DNA of 64,000 nucleotides from Pseudocercospora fijiensis CIRAD86. Its lineage: Eukaryota > Ascomycota > Dothideomycetes > Mycosphaerellales > Mycosphaerellaceae. Where the stretch lies: NCBI RefSeq assembly GCF_000340215.1, contig NW_006921535.1, positions 5,263,528-5,327,527 of the forward strand. The letters run 5' to 3'. The position numbers and the translations under genes were made by a program. A model generated the notes under the pieces. The model had not been told where the DNA came from, made no database searches, and saw only the letters and a program-made list of their open reading frames with translations. Within the stretch, counting starts at the first letter, position 1, and each line of letters starts with the position of its first letter. Shown here one piece after another: positions 44,956 through 56,897 of the stretch.

Positions 44956-47193
44956 CCTTCGACTTTACAAGCACCCCCGACGAGGTACGTACTCTAGTCT
45001 ACCGCTACTACTTCGCCGCTAACCGCACTTTTAACGCAATAGCCGCCCGCTACTAGTTTAGTGCCTAAGGCTATATACTAGGCTAGCGACTAGAAGCTAG
45101 GCTAGCGACTAGAAGCTATTAACGAGAGCTAAATAATAAATACATTAGATTAGATATACTTAGGCACCGAATATGCCGAATATAAAAGCTATTTTCATTT
45201 AATCCCTAATCGCTGTAATACCCTAGTCTATAGCTATAGCTGTTATAACAGCCTTATTATAATCTTAGTCTAGATCCTAATACTCGGTATAATCGAAACG
45301 GCTAGCAGTAGTAGCGGTCTCTTAGATAGTACTATATATAAGTGTTAGGTCGTCGCTATCGTCTATTCTACTAGCGCTAGCATTACTAGCATCGTAAACT
45401 AGGTTACGATTAGCATCGTTAGACTACAGTATATCTAGATCTGCGAGTGTTGCCCCGTATAGCATACTGCTAGCTATAGTAAAGAAGCCGAGATTGCTAC
45501 TACTACTGTCGCTATTTTTATCGTCGTCCCTGCCTAATACTACTCGGACATATCCTGCCGGTAGTAGACCGTCGCCTAGCTAAGTAAAGCTATTAGCATC
45601 TATATATAGCTTATCTGCCTAATTAATAGCTCTAGCACTAAGTGGACCGTAATCTCCGCTATGTCCGTTAGGGCTATAGCTACGAGCATCCGCGCCGTCG
45701 ATACTATCGACGCTATTATTGCCTGCCTCGCTCGTGCTTAAGGTTACGCCTCGAGAGCGGGCACTATGTGCCTCGTTTAGAGCCTTAATAGCTAGTACTA
45801 GCTTGCTAATCCTAATCTACTAAATGTTATCTAAAAGGGTACGGTTGTTATTAGTATCCTCGCTAACTAGCTATCGCTCTACAAAGCTATCTTAGAACAG
45901 CTTGTCGGCTATACTTAGTATATCGGTTACGGCGTTCTTGTTAGTATAGTAATTAGTACCCTTAATACCGATCGCGGATGTAAACATCTTCTTTAGTACT
46001 CGAGCTGCGCGGCGATTGCTAGCCTTCTTACGAGCGATAGCGGCTATATTATAGGTCGAGTTACTAAAGTAGTTCAGATCTAGAGTTAGGTCGTTATTAA
46101 TAAGCTTAATCTCTTTATCTATAGCGATACCTTTGCCTTGCTTACTAGAGGGGTTGACGATAGAAATAGCTATTAATACTCGGCGTAATAGCTATTCCTA
46201 TTCTAGCAACTAGCGGAATTATAGTATATGCTTCGCATAATTAGTCTAGTTCGTTCTAAGGAATAGAACGATAAGGTAGTCGACTATACGCTATAAATAA
46301 CTAACGTCTATCTTGCGGATAGCGGTACGTATAGTTATAAGCTCCTCGATCTATATAAGTAATCGATATATAGTAGTGTAATTAGCATCTTTAATAAGGA
46401 CCTTATCCTCGCTAATATACTTATTCTGCTATGCCTCCTTAGTAAATGCCTTCTTCTAGATATTCTCGACAATCTCTAGGTACTGCTCCGGCTCGAGGTT
46501 AGAGATAGCGGCTCTTAGTACCTCGATGCGACTCTTCGACTTATCTACTATATAGTCTAATAAACCCTGTAGGTCTATCTTATGCTAGAAGCATATAGTA
46601 ACACGGCTACGGAATATACGATATAGGAGATTTAAGATAAGGAAGTATTTAGGGTTCTCCTTGCTAATACCCTTTATCGTATAGAATAAAGCATCGGTAG
46701 CTAAATAATAGGCAAGCTGTGCCTCCTCGGAGTTCTTATCGAAGTGCGTCTTAACGATGCCGTATGCTTTGTTTATACAGATATGTAGCTAGCTAGGTAC
46801 GATAACGCCCTAATCGTACCGGTCGTATAGGCGCCCTAACTCGACGCCTTCTACCTAGCAGCTATTAAAGCGGGTATATATTATCTAGTCTCCGACAATT
46901 AGATATAAACGAGCCTTCCTATCTCGATTCTAATCCCGATCGCCGAAGTCCTTATCCTCGTCGAGCTATATATTATAGATAAAGATATCCTTTAGAACCT
47001 CCTTAGATCTAGCAATCGATACCTTATCGTTTATCGATAGCTTTATTAGTACGAGGTCGGTAGCTTCTTCCGGATCTATAATATCGATTAATAGCTATAC
47101 TAAGCGCTCGGTTTTAGTACCTAGGCGGATATACTAAGTGCTAATTCCTATCGCTATATTAACTCTCCGTATAGTCGGTTTAAGTCGGTATAA

Positions 47194-47380
47194 TAAAGAG
47201 GCTATACGTGATTAGCATGTAACTAGGCCGAGTAAAGCTAGGGTCTCGATGCCTTAGGCAGGGCTTGGCGCTTAGCGTTAGGCTAACTCTCCTGCCTTCC
47301 TCCCTCTCCTTCTAGATCCTTATCGAATACTACTCGTACCTACTACTACCCTATCTACCTGCTAACATACCCTTCTTATA
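47194..47380 (+). repeat. 5' LTR
   Basis: 187 bp, 183 identical to the 3' LTR at 54047-54233. Confidence 0.9.
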
Positions 47381-47599
47381 TAGTATTCGATCCACCCTTT
47401 AAGGGCAGCAGCTAGATAGTCCTTATTTCAAGTTTTTAGCGGTATAGCTACGAATAAGACTAATCTAACTATATTGCGCCCGAAGAACGGGACCTATACG
47501 TACTATTCTATCGAAACAACCGTACCAATTATCAAGCAAGGCCTTCTATACGGCCTATTACACTAAGTTAAGTATACTAAGCCGATATCTACTAATTCT

Positions 47600-50500
47600 G
47601 CTACATCCGCATCTTAGGGGCTAACAATACATTATTAGTGTCGCCCCTTATAATAGCTAGTTTATTACGAAACAACAACCGTGCTGCCGCTAGTAGCGCT
47701 AGTAACGACAACGCTAGCGGCACAGTGCCTGCTAAAGCGCCTCCTACTAAAGTGCCTCCTGCTAAAGAGCCTGCCGGAGAGCCTGTTAAAGAAGAACCTA
47801 TAGTTCTAAGTAATAATCTAGAATTGCCTATCGACGACATTCTTAACAATATTGTTAACCGTCGATATAGCTAACTAGCCTTTGGCCCCCAACTAGTAGG
47901 GAGACTCTAAGAAGCTACCTAAAACAGGCTTACTACCCTACGTTAAGAACAATAGCTAAAGGATAACCTCCTCGAAATTCGCCGCCTTTAGGAGGCCCTA
48001 ACAACTAATACTAAGCCGATAGTAGGGCCTTCCTTACTATTAGTCCTAGTCTAGAAGAAGGATACTAAACTCAAGGACTATACCGTGTTTAATAGCTCTA
48101 GTCGAAAGCAATATAACGATCACATTCGTAACTGTAAGCTTAACTAACGAAATGCACTAAGGGCCCTACTAGACGACTATTCGCTAGTCGTCTATGCTAT
48201 GCAATACATTAATAGAGACCTAAAGCGTACCTAGGATAACCACTTTGACTCCCTTACTAATTAGACCGCTGTTTAGTAGCAAAACTACAAGACTATTATA
48301 CTAGACACCCTTAGAAACCCTATACTAAGGCAATAATACGCTTAGGACTAATACCTTCGAGCTAAATAAAAGACTAATTAATCGGCTCGCTTATTTAAGG
48401 CCTATTTAAAGACCCTCGAAGACGATTTGCTAGCTAAGACCGACTCTATCTAGATTTCCGAAATACGCCCTAAATTGCGATAGGAATTAGTCCTTAAATT
48501 AGACCGTCGCCGTATATTCGAATAGACTAATCTAACGCGCATTTAATTTATAGTCGAAGTGGAAATAGCCGAACGGGCTATTTAGCTCTAATAGCGACTA
48601 GAATTAAGGATCCGACTAGCTAGTACTAACCGTAGCAACCGTAGTAGCCGCGGAGGAAACCAAGGTTCCTACTAGGACAACAATACTAACAATAGGAACA
48701 GTAACGATCGTAGAAGAGGCCGTAGCCGGCGGCTATATAGAGGAGGCCGCGATAGGGGCCGTAGAAGGGGCTCGTATCCCTATAATGCTAACCGCTCGAC
48801 TAACAATAGTAGCAACAACAGCTACGGCAGTCTACTAACCGGGTTGAAGTGCTTTAATTGTAACAGTACTAGCTATCTACTAGGCTAATGCGACAAACCT
48901 AAGGACTAGGCCCGAATTAACCGTGCTACTACTAAGCACCGAAAGCACCTCTTAGCAGCTAACGCCACCCCTATAGGCCAACCTTCGAAAAAAGAGTAAG
49001 CGCCGTACTAACTGTTAGCCTCGTACGGCGTAAGACTATCGACATTGTGCTAGCTATTATACGTACCTATCTTATATCCGGGCCCGATACTAACTATAAG
49101 ACTAAGGTTACACTAGATCTAGGAAATTTAGTTAGCGCCCTTATTAGCTATCGCCTAGCTAAGCAATTAGACCTTCGACAACTGCCTAGGACTAACCTGC
49201 CAACCCTTGCTTAGTTTAATAACGCTCGGCACTTAACCTACGGAGCCTACTATATCTATATAGCCCTAAGAGACGACCTCGGCAATAAGCGCCTACTAAA
49301 CTTCACTGCCTACGCAGTAGACATAGATAGCCTCCTATCTGAGATTGTTATTAGCAACCCTGTTCTTAAGTACTATACTATAGTTATAGACTTAGGCAGT
49401 TAATAGTAGCGATTTAGGATCGCTAGGAAAGAGGACATTAAACATATCGATGTTAGCGAGTGCCTTAATAATATTAGGGTCCTATTTATTGGCAACCTAA
49501 CCCTAGCTAATCCGATAGTCGACCTATTAGGCGATAACGATAAGCCTATGCCCCCTAATAGCATAGATCCTAATTAGCTTGCTCGCATACCGGAGCCTAT
49601 TCGAGAAACCTATATTAATGTGTTTAAACACTACTTAGTATCGACATTGCCTATATTTAAAGAGACGGATTATAAGATTAATATTATAGCGGGCAAGGAG
49701 GTCCCTTTTAGCCCCCTCTATAACCTTAGTAAACGAGAGCTTGCTATATTACGTAAGTACCTAGAGGAAAACCTAGCTAACGGTCGCATTCGGTATAGTA
49801 ACAGCCCTGCTAGCGCCCCTATCCTGTTCGTACTAAAGAAGGATAGTAGCCTACGTCTATATATTGATTATTGTAGGCTTAACGCTATTACTATTAAAGA
49901 CCGCTGCCTACTTCCTCTTATTAATAAGACCCTCGATCGCCTTTCTAGTGCTTACTACTATACTATATTAGATATTAAGGATGTATACTATCGCATCCGC
50001 ATCCGTAAGGGTAATAAATAGAAGACAGCCTTTCGTACTCGCTATAGCTATTTTAAGTACTTAGTTATGCTATTCGGGCTAGCTAATGCCCCTACTACAT
50101 TCTAGTCCTATATTAATCGGGCCCTATTAGGCCTATTAGATCACCTCTATATAGTTTACCTAGATAACATCCTAGTTTATATACACTCTCCTAATATTGC
50201 GGAACACTAGGCTATAGTACGTAAGGTCCTCGACCGCCTACGAGCCTATAGCTTGTATTGCAAGCCTTCTAAATGCACCTTTGCTACTAAGGAGGTATTA
50301 TTCCTCGGCTTCCTCGTATCAACTGAGGGTGTTAAGGCTAATCCTAACCGGATTAAGACTATCACTAAGTAGCTAACGCCTACTAGTATTAAGGAGCTTC
50401 AATTATTCCTAGGTTTTGCTAACTTCTATCGTCGCTTTATTAAGGGCTATTTACGACACGTAATGCCCCTAACTAAGCTTACTAAAACCAAGGCTAACCT

Positions 50501-52850
50501 AACTAGAGAGTTCAAATAGACTAACAGAGCACAAGCCGCTTTTAACGGTTTAAAGAAGCGCTTTACTAAAGTCCCCTTACTACACTATTTTATACTAAGC
50601 AAGCAGATCCGCATTAAGACTAACGCTTTACAGTTTGCTGTATTAGCTATTATATTACAATAGGCTAATAACAATTACTAGCACCCGATTGCCTTCTTCT
50701 CGAGGAAGATAATTAATGCTAAGCGTCGCTACGAGACCTACGAGCAAGAGCTCCTAGCTATTATCGAGGCCTTTAAGCACTAGAGGCACTACCTCGATAG
50801 GGCTTAATATACAATACAGGTCTATACAGACTATAACAACCTCCGTAGAATTACGAAGGTTACTAGGGTTATAGGTCGACAGGCTAGATAGGCCGTCTAC
50901 CTCGCTAGGTTTAATTTTAATATATTATATCGGCTAGGCGTAAGTAACCCTACTAATAGCCTATCGAGGCGACCTAATTACGATAGCGGGACTTAGCAAT
51001 CTATTAATTTATTGTTTCTAACCCTATAGTATAAGATTGCTATAGCCCGTGTTGTTAATAAGCAAGCGTAGGATAAGCGGCTTACCGGACTCCGCGACGG
51101 CTTAAAGTATATTAATGCTCTTACTATATTGACAGTGCGTATTAAGGACACAGATAGGAGAAGTTATAATAACTCCCTAGTCGACATCGCTATATATAGT
51201 AACAGCGATAGCACTACTGCAGTTAATCCGGCTGCTAGTGCTATTAGATGCATACAATACGTACCTCGTTTAATAGCGAGGGTGCTATTAAATGACCTTA
51301 CAAATAGGGATAGTCAATCGTTTATAGATAAGCTGTTACGGGCTTAGTAGAGGGACGCCTTTGCTACTAAACGTATAGACAAGCTTGTAAGTAGGCGAAA
51401 GACTCGATCTAGTAAGAGTAATTAGTCGATCGACGACAAAGGTTACTTAAGGTTCAAGGGTAGATACTATATCCCCGCTAAACAATCGATTAGATAAGAA
51501 CTTCTTAAGCGATACTATAATAGTAAGCTTGCCGGTTACTATAGTACAGAGAGGTCGCACGAGCTACTATCGCGTATATACTACTAGCTAAATAGTAAGC
51601 GGGATATAAAGGACTACGTAAACACGTATGCCGTATATTAACGAGTCAAAGCACTAAAGCACTTACTATTTAGCGAGTTGTCTTCACTCCCTGTTCTAAA
51701 GAAGCCATTTGCTAAGCTTACAATAGATTTCATTACAGGCCTTCCGCCTACTAAGCGTAGGGGAAGCAAGGATGTATATAATACTATCCTAGTTGTCGTA
51801 GACCGGTTCACTAAGGGCGCTCGTTATATTCCTGCCCGAAAGGATTAGACGGCTATTAACCTAGCTAAGGCGCTGTAGACTAATATCTTCTATACCTATT
51901 AGGGAACCCCTAAGGGGATAGTCTCCGATCGAGGCCCGACATTTATATCTTACTATTAGAGTGAGATTTGCCTGCAGCTAAGACTCAAGCATCGCCTATC
52001 TATAGCATTCTATCTACAAACAGATAGTCAGACTAAAAGGCAGAATGCTACCCTATAGCAGTACCTACGCAGTTACATTAACGAGAACCCTAACGACTAG
52101 GTTAACCTCCTATAGCCTATAGAATTCGTATACAACAATAGTGTCTACTTATTAACTAAGGTGTTACTATACATAGCTATAATAGGCTAGAACGCTGCTA
52201 TGCTACAAGACCTATCGCTCGAGGCCGAGCGTAAGGAAAGGGAAGCGGGTTAACCTAAGACACTAGCGGCTATTAAGAGGGTTTAAAAGATACGAGAGAT
52301 TTACGCTAAGATAGCTAACAAACTAGCGAAGGCTTAGGCATATTAGAAGGCCTACTATAACAAACACTATACGCTAATAACTTTCAAGCAAGGCGACATA
52401 GTTATACTAAGCACTAAGAACCTCCGTATCCGCAAACACCTATTACCTAACGGCAAAATAAGGCCTAAGCTCGCACTAAGATACATTAGGCTATTCCGTA
52501 TCCGAGAACCGAAGGGCAATAGCTAGGCCTACTAGTTATGGCTTCTACCTTATTATACTATCTATAATACCTTCTATATCTCCCTCCTTAAACCGTACTA
52601 CTAACGCGAAGGCGATAAAGCGCCTGCTAAGTTAGAAGAAGTCTTAGCTAATAGCGAAGAACTATAGTCTGTAGAACGTATCCTAAACTATCGGACTAGG
52701 TAAGGCAAGAAGGAGTACCTATTAAGATAGCAAGGCTATTTACTAGAATAGGACTTATAGGAAGCTAAAGACTCCTTTAAGGACATAACCGAGTTGTTAG
52801 ATGAGTATTAGACTAGCGTAAAGAATAAGAAGAAGGCTAAAAGCTTATAA
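47600..52850 (+). pseudogene. gag-pol relic of the chromovirus
   Basis: Gag ends with a degenerate zinc knuckle KCFNCNSTSYLLGQC (His reads Tyr). Protease has a D-L-G-N remnant. RT has RLYIDYCRLNAITIKD, LDIKDVYYRIRI and YLDNILVY (YVDD-type site with Asn at the second Asp). RNase H has FFSRKIINAKRRYETYEQEL. Integrase has LTIDFITGLPPT, IVSDRGPTF and QTDSQTKRQN, the third catalytic Glu region changed. The C-terminal chromodomain reads ERILNYRTRQGKKEYLLR then QGY. Numerous TAG codons occur where Gln/Trp belong. The open stretch 49620-50021 lies in RT. From 52850 to the 3' LTR no coding is visible. Confidence 0.85.
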
Positions 52851-54046
52851 TATTACTATTAAGGCCTAGGATTAATACTACCCCTAGGGTACTATTAGCT
52901 AACTAATTAGAGGCAAGCAATTGTTAGCAACAAAGGACAATAAGACTATACTAGGCGCGCTACGACGCGTCAACCAATTGCCTACTCTTTTAAGGACTCC
53001 ACCTCTTTACTAACGCGCCCTATAGATCCCCCTCTTGTTCCCTTATTCTGTCGAGGCCTCGAGGCCTAGGCAATCGGTAAGGACGGCGCGGCCGGCGCGG
53101 CTATGTTAGTAACAGTGTTATAGAGTGTGTTGCCGTTTAAGAAAGGAAGGACACCGCTATATTAGTGACGGTGTTGCCGAGTTATTGTTAGTTAAAGAAA
53201 GAAATTAGAAGCAAGGTGAAGTTAGCGCTAAGACGGCTAGCACCGCTATTATTAATATTACTTGCTATTGTCGCTATACTTGCGAAGGCAACCTTACCTA
53301 TACTACGAGCCTAAGGCACCTTTAGTTAAAGGTTTGATTAAAACTTTAAGGCTAAGTCAAAACTTTAAGCCGCCTAAAAAGATTAAGCGACTAATAGACT
53401 AACTAAGGGCAAAACTATAGAGCTAAGCTAGCCGGGGTCGATCTTGCGGACAATAGGTTACTCCTCGATCTATCTAACCCTTTAAGCGAGGCGAACCTCT
53501 ACTACTACACTTATAATAGCCTTTACCTATAGAAACTAGACGAGCTGTGTTTTTTAAAAAGATAAGATAAGATTGACACTTAAAGGCTACTAAACCTAGC
53601 TAATTAGGGCTAGCGAAACTACGAACAATAAGAACAACCCTCGGAACGGACAAACCCTCGGAGCGGACATTGCTAGGTCTTTTAAGAGTAGACGCAAAGA
53701 ACTCGGTACGACATTACTTAGAGCGGAGGTAGGGCTGCAATACCTCGTACGTCTACCTATTATAGCAGGGAAGACGCGCTCGTATTATAATTGGTCGATA
53801 GCCCTCAATTCTTATAGCTTTATATCCCTTTACTTTATTGTATATAAGGATAGCGCAGTTAGAGTTGTACATTATATTGTTTAGAGGTAAGGTTTTACAT
53901 AGTTATATAATTAGGTAGTTAAGTGTTCAATTTAGCGCGGCTAAGTAGCTTATTAGACTTGCTAAGTTAGCGGCAATAGAGGTCGGGATTAGAATATAGG
54001 CAGGCTACGAGGGCGCGGCCTTTAGAAGGGAAGCGTATATTAGGGC

Positions 54047-54233
54047 TAAAGAGGCTATACGTAATTAGCATGTAACTAGGCCGAGTGAAGCTAGGGTCTC
54101 GATGCCTTAGGCAGGGCTTGGCGCTTAGCGTTAGGCTAACTCTCCTGCCTTCCTCCCTCTCCTTCTAGATCCTTATCGAATACTACTCGTACCTACTACT
54201 ACCCTATCTACCTACTAACATACCCTTCTTACA
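54047..54233 (+). repeat. 3' LTR
   Basis: 187 bp, matching 47194-47380 except for four RIP-type transitions. Confidence 0.9.
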
Positions 54234-55771
54234 AATATCGTACCTCGAAATCGTAACCCTCGAATATACCCTTTAGCTCTAGTCTAAATACGATACCTAA
54301 AGCCTAGTCGATATAGTATAACGAGAGGTGCTTCCGGGTTCTATTCTTCGCGTCCTAGGTAAGGTTCTCTAGGATGTGTTTATAGCTAAGCTCCGAGTTT
54401 AAATTAATTATATCCTTAGTTAAACCTTCTACTAGAATACGCTCGTTAATACCGATATAGGAGGTAGTTATATTTAGTATCTCCGTACGGTTACCCTGCT
54501 TCTAGACGCCCTAGCGGTTCTTCTACTTTACGAGGTTGTCGTATACCGTAAAACTCCGCTTATCTCGAGCTATTATAACGATACGCTAATCCTAGACTGC
54601 CTCTGTCTTCCGCATTAATACTTAAATCGTCCGAGCGGCACTAGAAAGGCCTATATTGTTAATAACACTAATAACGTAGTATAGTACGCCGCTAGTAACT
54701 AGGTATAGTCCGAATTGCTTGCCGAAAATCGAGGCCTTCTTTAGGGAGATCGAGCGGACAGCTATCTATATTATTACTACAATACGCTTACGGAGGCGAT
54801 CCTGCTTATATAGTAGACTATCCTCCTTACCGATTAGAATCTTCTTATTTAGAAGCAGCTTGCGTAGAAGATCAACCTAGGTCGGCGTAGTCTCTTCGAT
54901 AACACTATATATCTCTAGTAGGTTAACATCCTTTATCGAATCTTCCGGATTATACTAGTTAAAGAATCGCTTGCTAACGAGCTTCTTTAGCTTATTACGA
55001 ATAACTCGAGCCGAGAAGATATACTTATGTTTAAGAGCAGCTATAGACTAGCGGATATAGTTACGATAGGTCCTATTTAGCTTCTCGCTATAGCTATTAA
55101 ACATTATTATCTACTGCTTAGGTAGCAGCTTAGCACGCTTTATCTCTCCGAAGATGTTAGTATATTTCTACTCGCGGGTACGACGCTAACTACGAATGCG
55201 GTAGGTGCCTCGAGTCGTCCGGTTTTACTAGAGACGTCCGCCGCGTCGACGACCTATAGTAGTAGTAGCTTCTTCTACGAGTCGAGTTTGTTATCGAGTC
55301 TAGCGGCGCGGAGCTACTATACTAGTATCCTCCGCATTTTCCTCGTCTACGAGTTTATCGCTATTATCCTCCTCTATATTACTAAACGGATCGATAGCCT
55401 TATCTTCTTCGATAGGAGCCTCTTCCGCCTCTTCTAATGCGATATTATTATCGCTAAGATCCTCCTGCTTATATGTTTCCGCCTTATATATATCCTTATT
55501 AGCGACCGCCTAGAATAGAGCCGCTCTACGTGCCTCTTCGTCGCTAGTAGCCTCCTTATTAGTAGCTATCCGGCGGTCTGCCTCGATATATTGCTAGTCT
55601 ATATTAAGCGCGGCTTATATACTAGTATCTGCCTCGGAATCTAGGTTTAATTTAGACAATAGCTTAGACAACTTATTCGGGTATAGATTTAGCGGCAGGC
55701 TAGAAAGCGCACTTAGCAGGTCTAGTAGGTCGGAGTCTAGTAGGTCGACGTCGGACATATTAGTAGTAGAC

Positions 55772-55909
55772 GCGAGTAGTAAATGCGAGTGCTAAATGCG
55801 AGTACTAAATGCGAGTACTAAATGCGAGTGCTAAATACGAGTGCTAAATGCGAGTACTAAATGCGAGTACTAAATACGAGTGCTAAATGTAAGTACTAGA
55901 TGCGAGGCG
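55772..55909. repeat. 13-bp tandem repeat
   Basis: About ten copies of gcgagtactaaat / gcgagtgctaaat just upstream of the DUF6589-like ATG. Variants differ by G/A at TG/TA sites. Confidence 0.9.
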
Positions 55910-55921
55910 GAAGAAGCTAAG

Positions 55922-55924
<3 letters not shown>

Positions 55925-55954
<30 letters not shown>

Positions 55955-55970
55955 AAGAAGAAGAAGAAGG
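55925..55970. repeat. (GAA)n microsatellite
   Basis: About 15 AAG/GAA triplets, upstream of the DUF6589-like relic. Confidence 0.95.
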
Positions 55971-55974
55971 GCGG

Positions 55975-56854
55975 CAGCCCGATATTATACCCGTAGCTTA
56001 AAACGGCAAAGCCCTATTGCCTTTAGGCCTACTTAAATAAAGAGCGTGTAAACGAGGCCTTTTTTTGAATTACTAACAGCGACATACGATACATAACATA
56101 CGATACACGATATATAGAGTGAGTCTGCCTTAACCCGCATCCGAAGCCGAACAAGACTGTGTTTTAGGGGCTTGCTTATCTAAGCGCGGCAAACGATGGC
56201 CTATAGGAAGTCGACTATAGGAAGCCTTCTATAGAAGGCCGACTATAGAAGGCCGACTACAGAAGGCCGCCTATACGCAGGATCTTCTATAGCTTAGTAC
56301 ATAACCGAGAATATTAGTAGACAATATACTAGTGCTAGCTTTCGGTGCTGGCTTTTTATACTAGCTTTTTATGCTAGCCTCGAGCTAGCTAAATAACCTC
56401 CGCTACTTAGATATAATATAACAATACTACGCTCTATATAAACATAGCTTATATTAAAGTAATTAAGAATTAGCTATTCTAGAACCTCCGAGTTATTACT
56501 TGTCGAGATCCGAAGGTCTTATTACGAGTACCTAGCTTAGCTCCGCTTAAGAGCTAGCAGATAGTAGGTATACATTTTCTCGATATATAGCTTATATAAA
56601 CAGTACTTAGGAATAGCCGGTCTACAACCTCCTAGTTATAGATGTGTGTATTTCCTATATTAGATATTAGGTGGCAGCGCTCTATAACAATCCGTCGTAT
56701 ACGTATATCTACCCGTAGTAAGGATTGCTTGTTTTTTTTATAACTATACGTCGCATTTGAATATTATATATATAGAATGACTTAGAAATGGCAGGGCTAT
56801 AATATATATATATCAAATTATAGTATTCTACGCTAGTTGGTAATCTTTTATTTT
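55975..56854. other. Repeat DNA without coding relic, right part of the candidate element
   Basis: Mixed composition. It contains a short tandem run at about 56217-56275 (tatagaaggccgac units) and several gctagc-rich stretches. Nothing coding is recognised. Confidence 0.45.
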
Positions 56855-56895
56855 TATAAGGATAATACTGCAGATTTAGCACATTTGTCCTTAGA
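56855..56895 (-). repeat. Right copy of 41-bp inverted repeat
   Basis: Reverse complement matches 37166-37206 at 34 of 41 positions. It is followed by the hairpin ccttgctagcgcaagg. Confidence 0.75.
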
Positions 56896-56897
56896 CC

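Larger units (their letters stand above)
42030..45150. other. Repeat-rich spacer between helicase and DUF6589 relics
   Basis: Apart from the listed minisatellites I recognise no coding relic. Pieces around 43480-43660 keep more CA/TG than their surroundings, with gcagtcg and cttaatacgc repeated, suggesting lighter mutation. Confidence 0.4.
47194..54233 (+). mobile_element. Ty3/gypsy chromovirus LTR retrotransposon, RIP-degraded
   Basis: Two 187-bp direct repeats (47194-47380 and 54047-54233) flank a gag-pol relic. The LTRs start ta (from tg) and end tata/taca. They differ at only four sites, all CA/TG to TA changes. Between them lie gag with a zinc knuckle, protease, reverse transcriptase, RNase H, integrase and a chromodomain, an order typical of chromoviruses. 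A clean 5-bp target duplication is not evident (left flank ..tataa, right flank aatat..; a 4-bp AATA is possible if the LTR edge is shifted). The insertion site is inside the DUF6589-like relic. Confidence 0.88.
45160..55758 (-). pseudogene. DUF6589-like gene relic, split by a Ty3/gypsy insertion
   Basis: The relic runs leftward from an ATG at 55758-55756 (MSDVDLLDSDLLDLLSALSS) to 54234, is interrupted by the retroelement (47194-54233), and resumes from about 47190 to 45160. The N-terminal part has an acidic region, then IRNKLKKLVSKRFF and an ISLKKASIFGKQFGL block, with YIDQALGIVFRLELKGIFE at the break. After the insertion come TERLVQLLIDIIDPEE and YLIVGDQIIYTRF, corresponding to the GDQLT..R motif of DUF6589, then PSQLHICINKAYGIVKTHF. 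Breaks in frame are nearly all TAG/TAA. DUF6589 is a large fungal family of unknown function, often in repeats. Assignment is by remembered motif. The last ~150 codons are Ser/Asp-rich. Confidence 0.55.
37166..56895. mobile_element. Candidate 19.7-kb inverted-repeat-bounded composite element (helicase + DUF6589)
   Basis: A 41-bp sequence at 37166-37206 recurs inverted at 56855-56895 with 34 of 41 identical positions and no indel (shared CTAAGGACAAATGT, AGTATTA and CCTTATA blocks). Each copy has a hairpin directly outside it and a CCTTCTA-type minisatellite about 90 bases further out, so the similarity of the two ends extends beyond the 41 bp. Inside are a RecQ-type helicase relic (plus), several minisatellites, a DUF6589-like relic (minus) and a later Ty3/gypsy insertion. 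Without the retroelement the unit would be about 12.7 kb. Whether the repeats are true transposon ends or two inverted copies of a small element is undecided. Confidence 0.4.

Noticed and set aside
49620..50021. 133-codon open frame as a functional reverse transcriptase
   Set aside because: It is a fragment of the gag-pol relic, with stops on both sides and an altered YVDD-type site.
37166..56895. Starship-type giant element
   Set aside because: No tyrosine-recombinase (DUF3435) captain gene is visible at either end, and the ends are inverted repeats.
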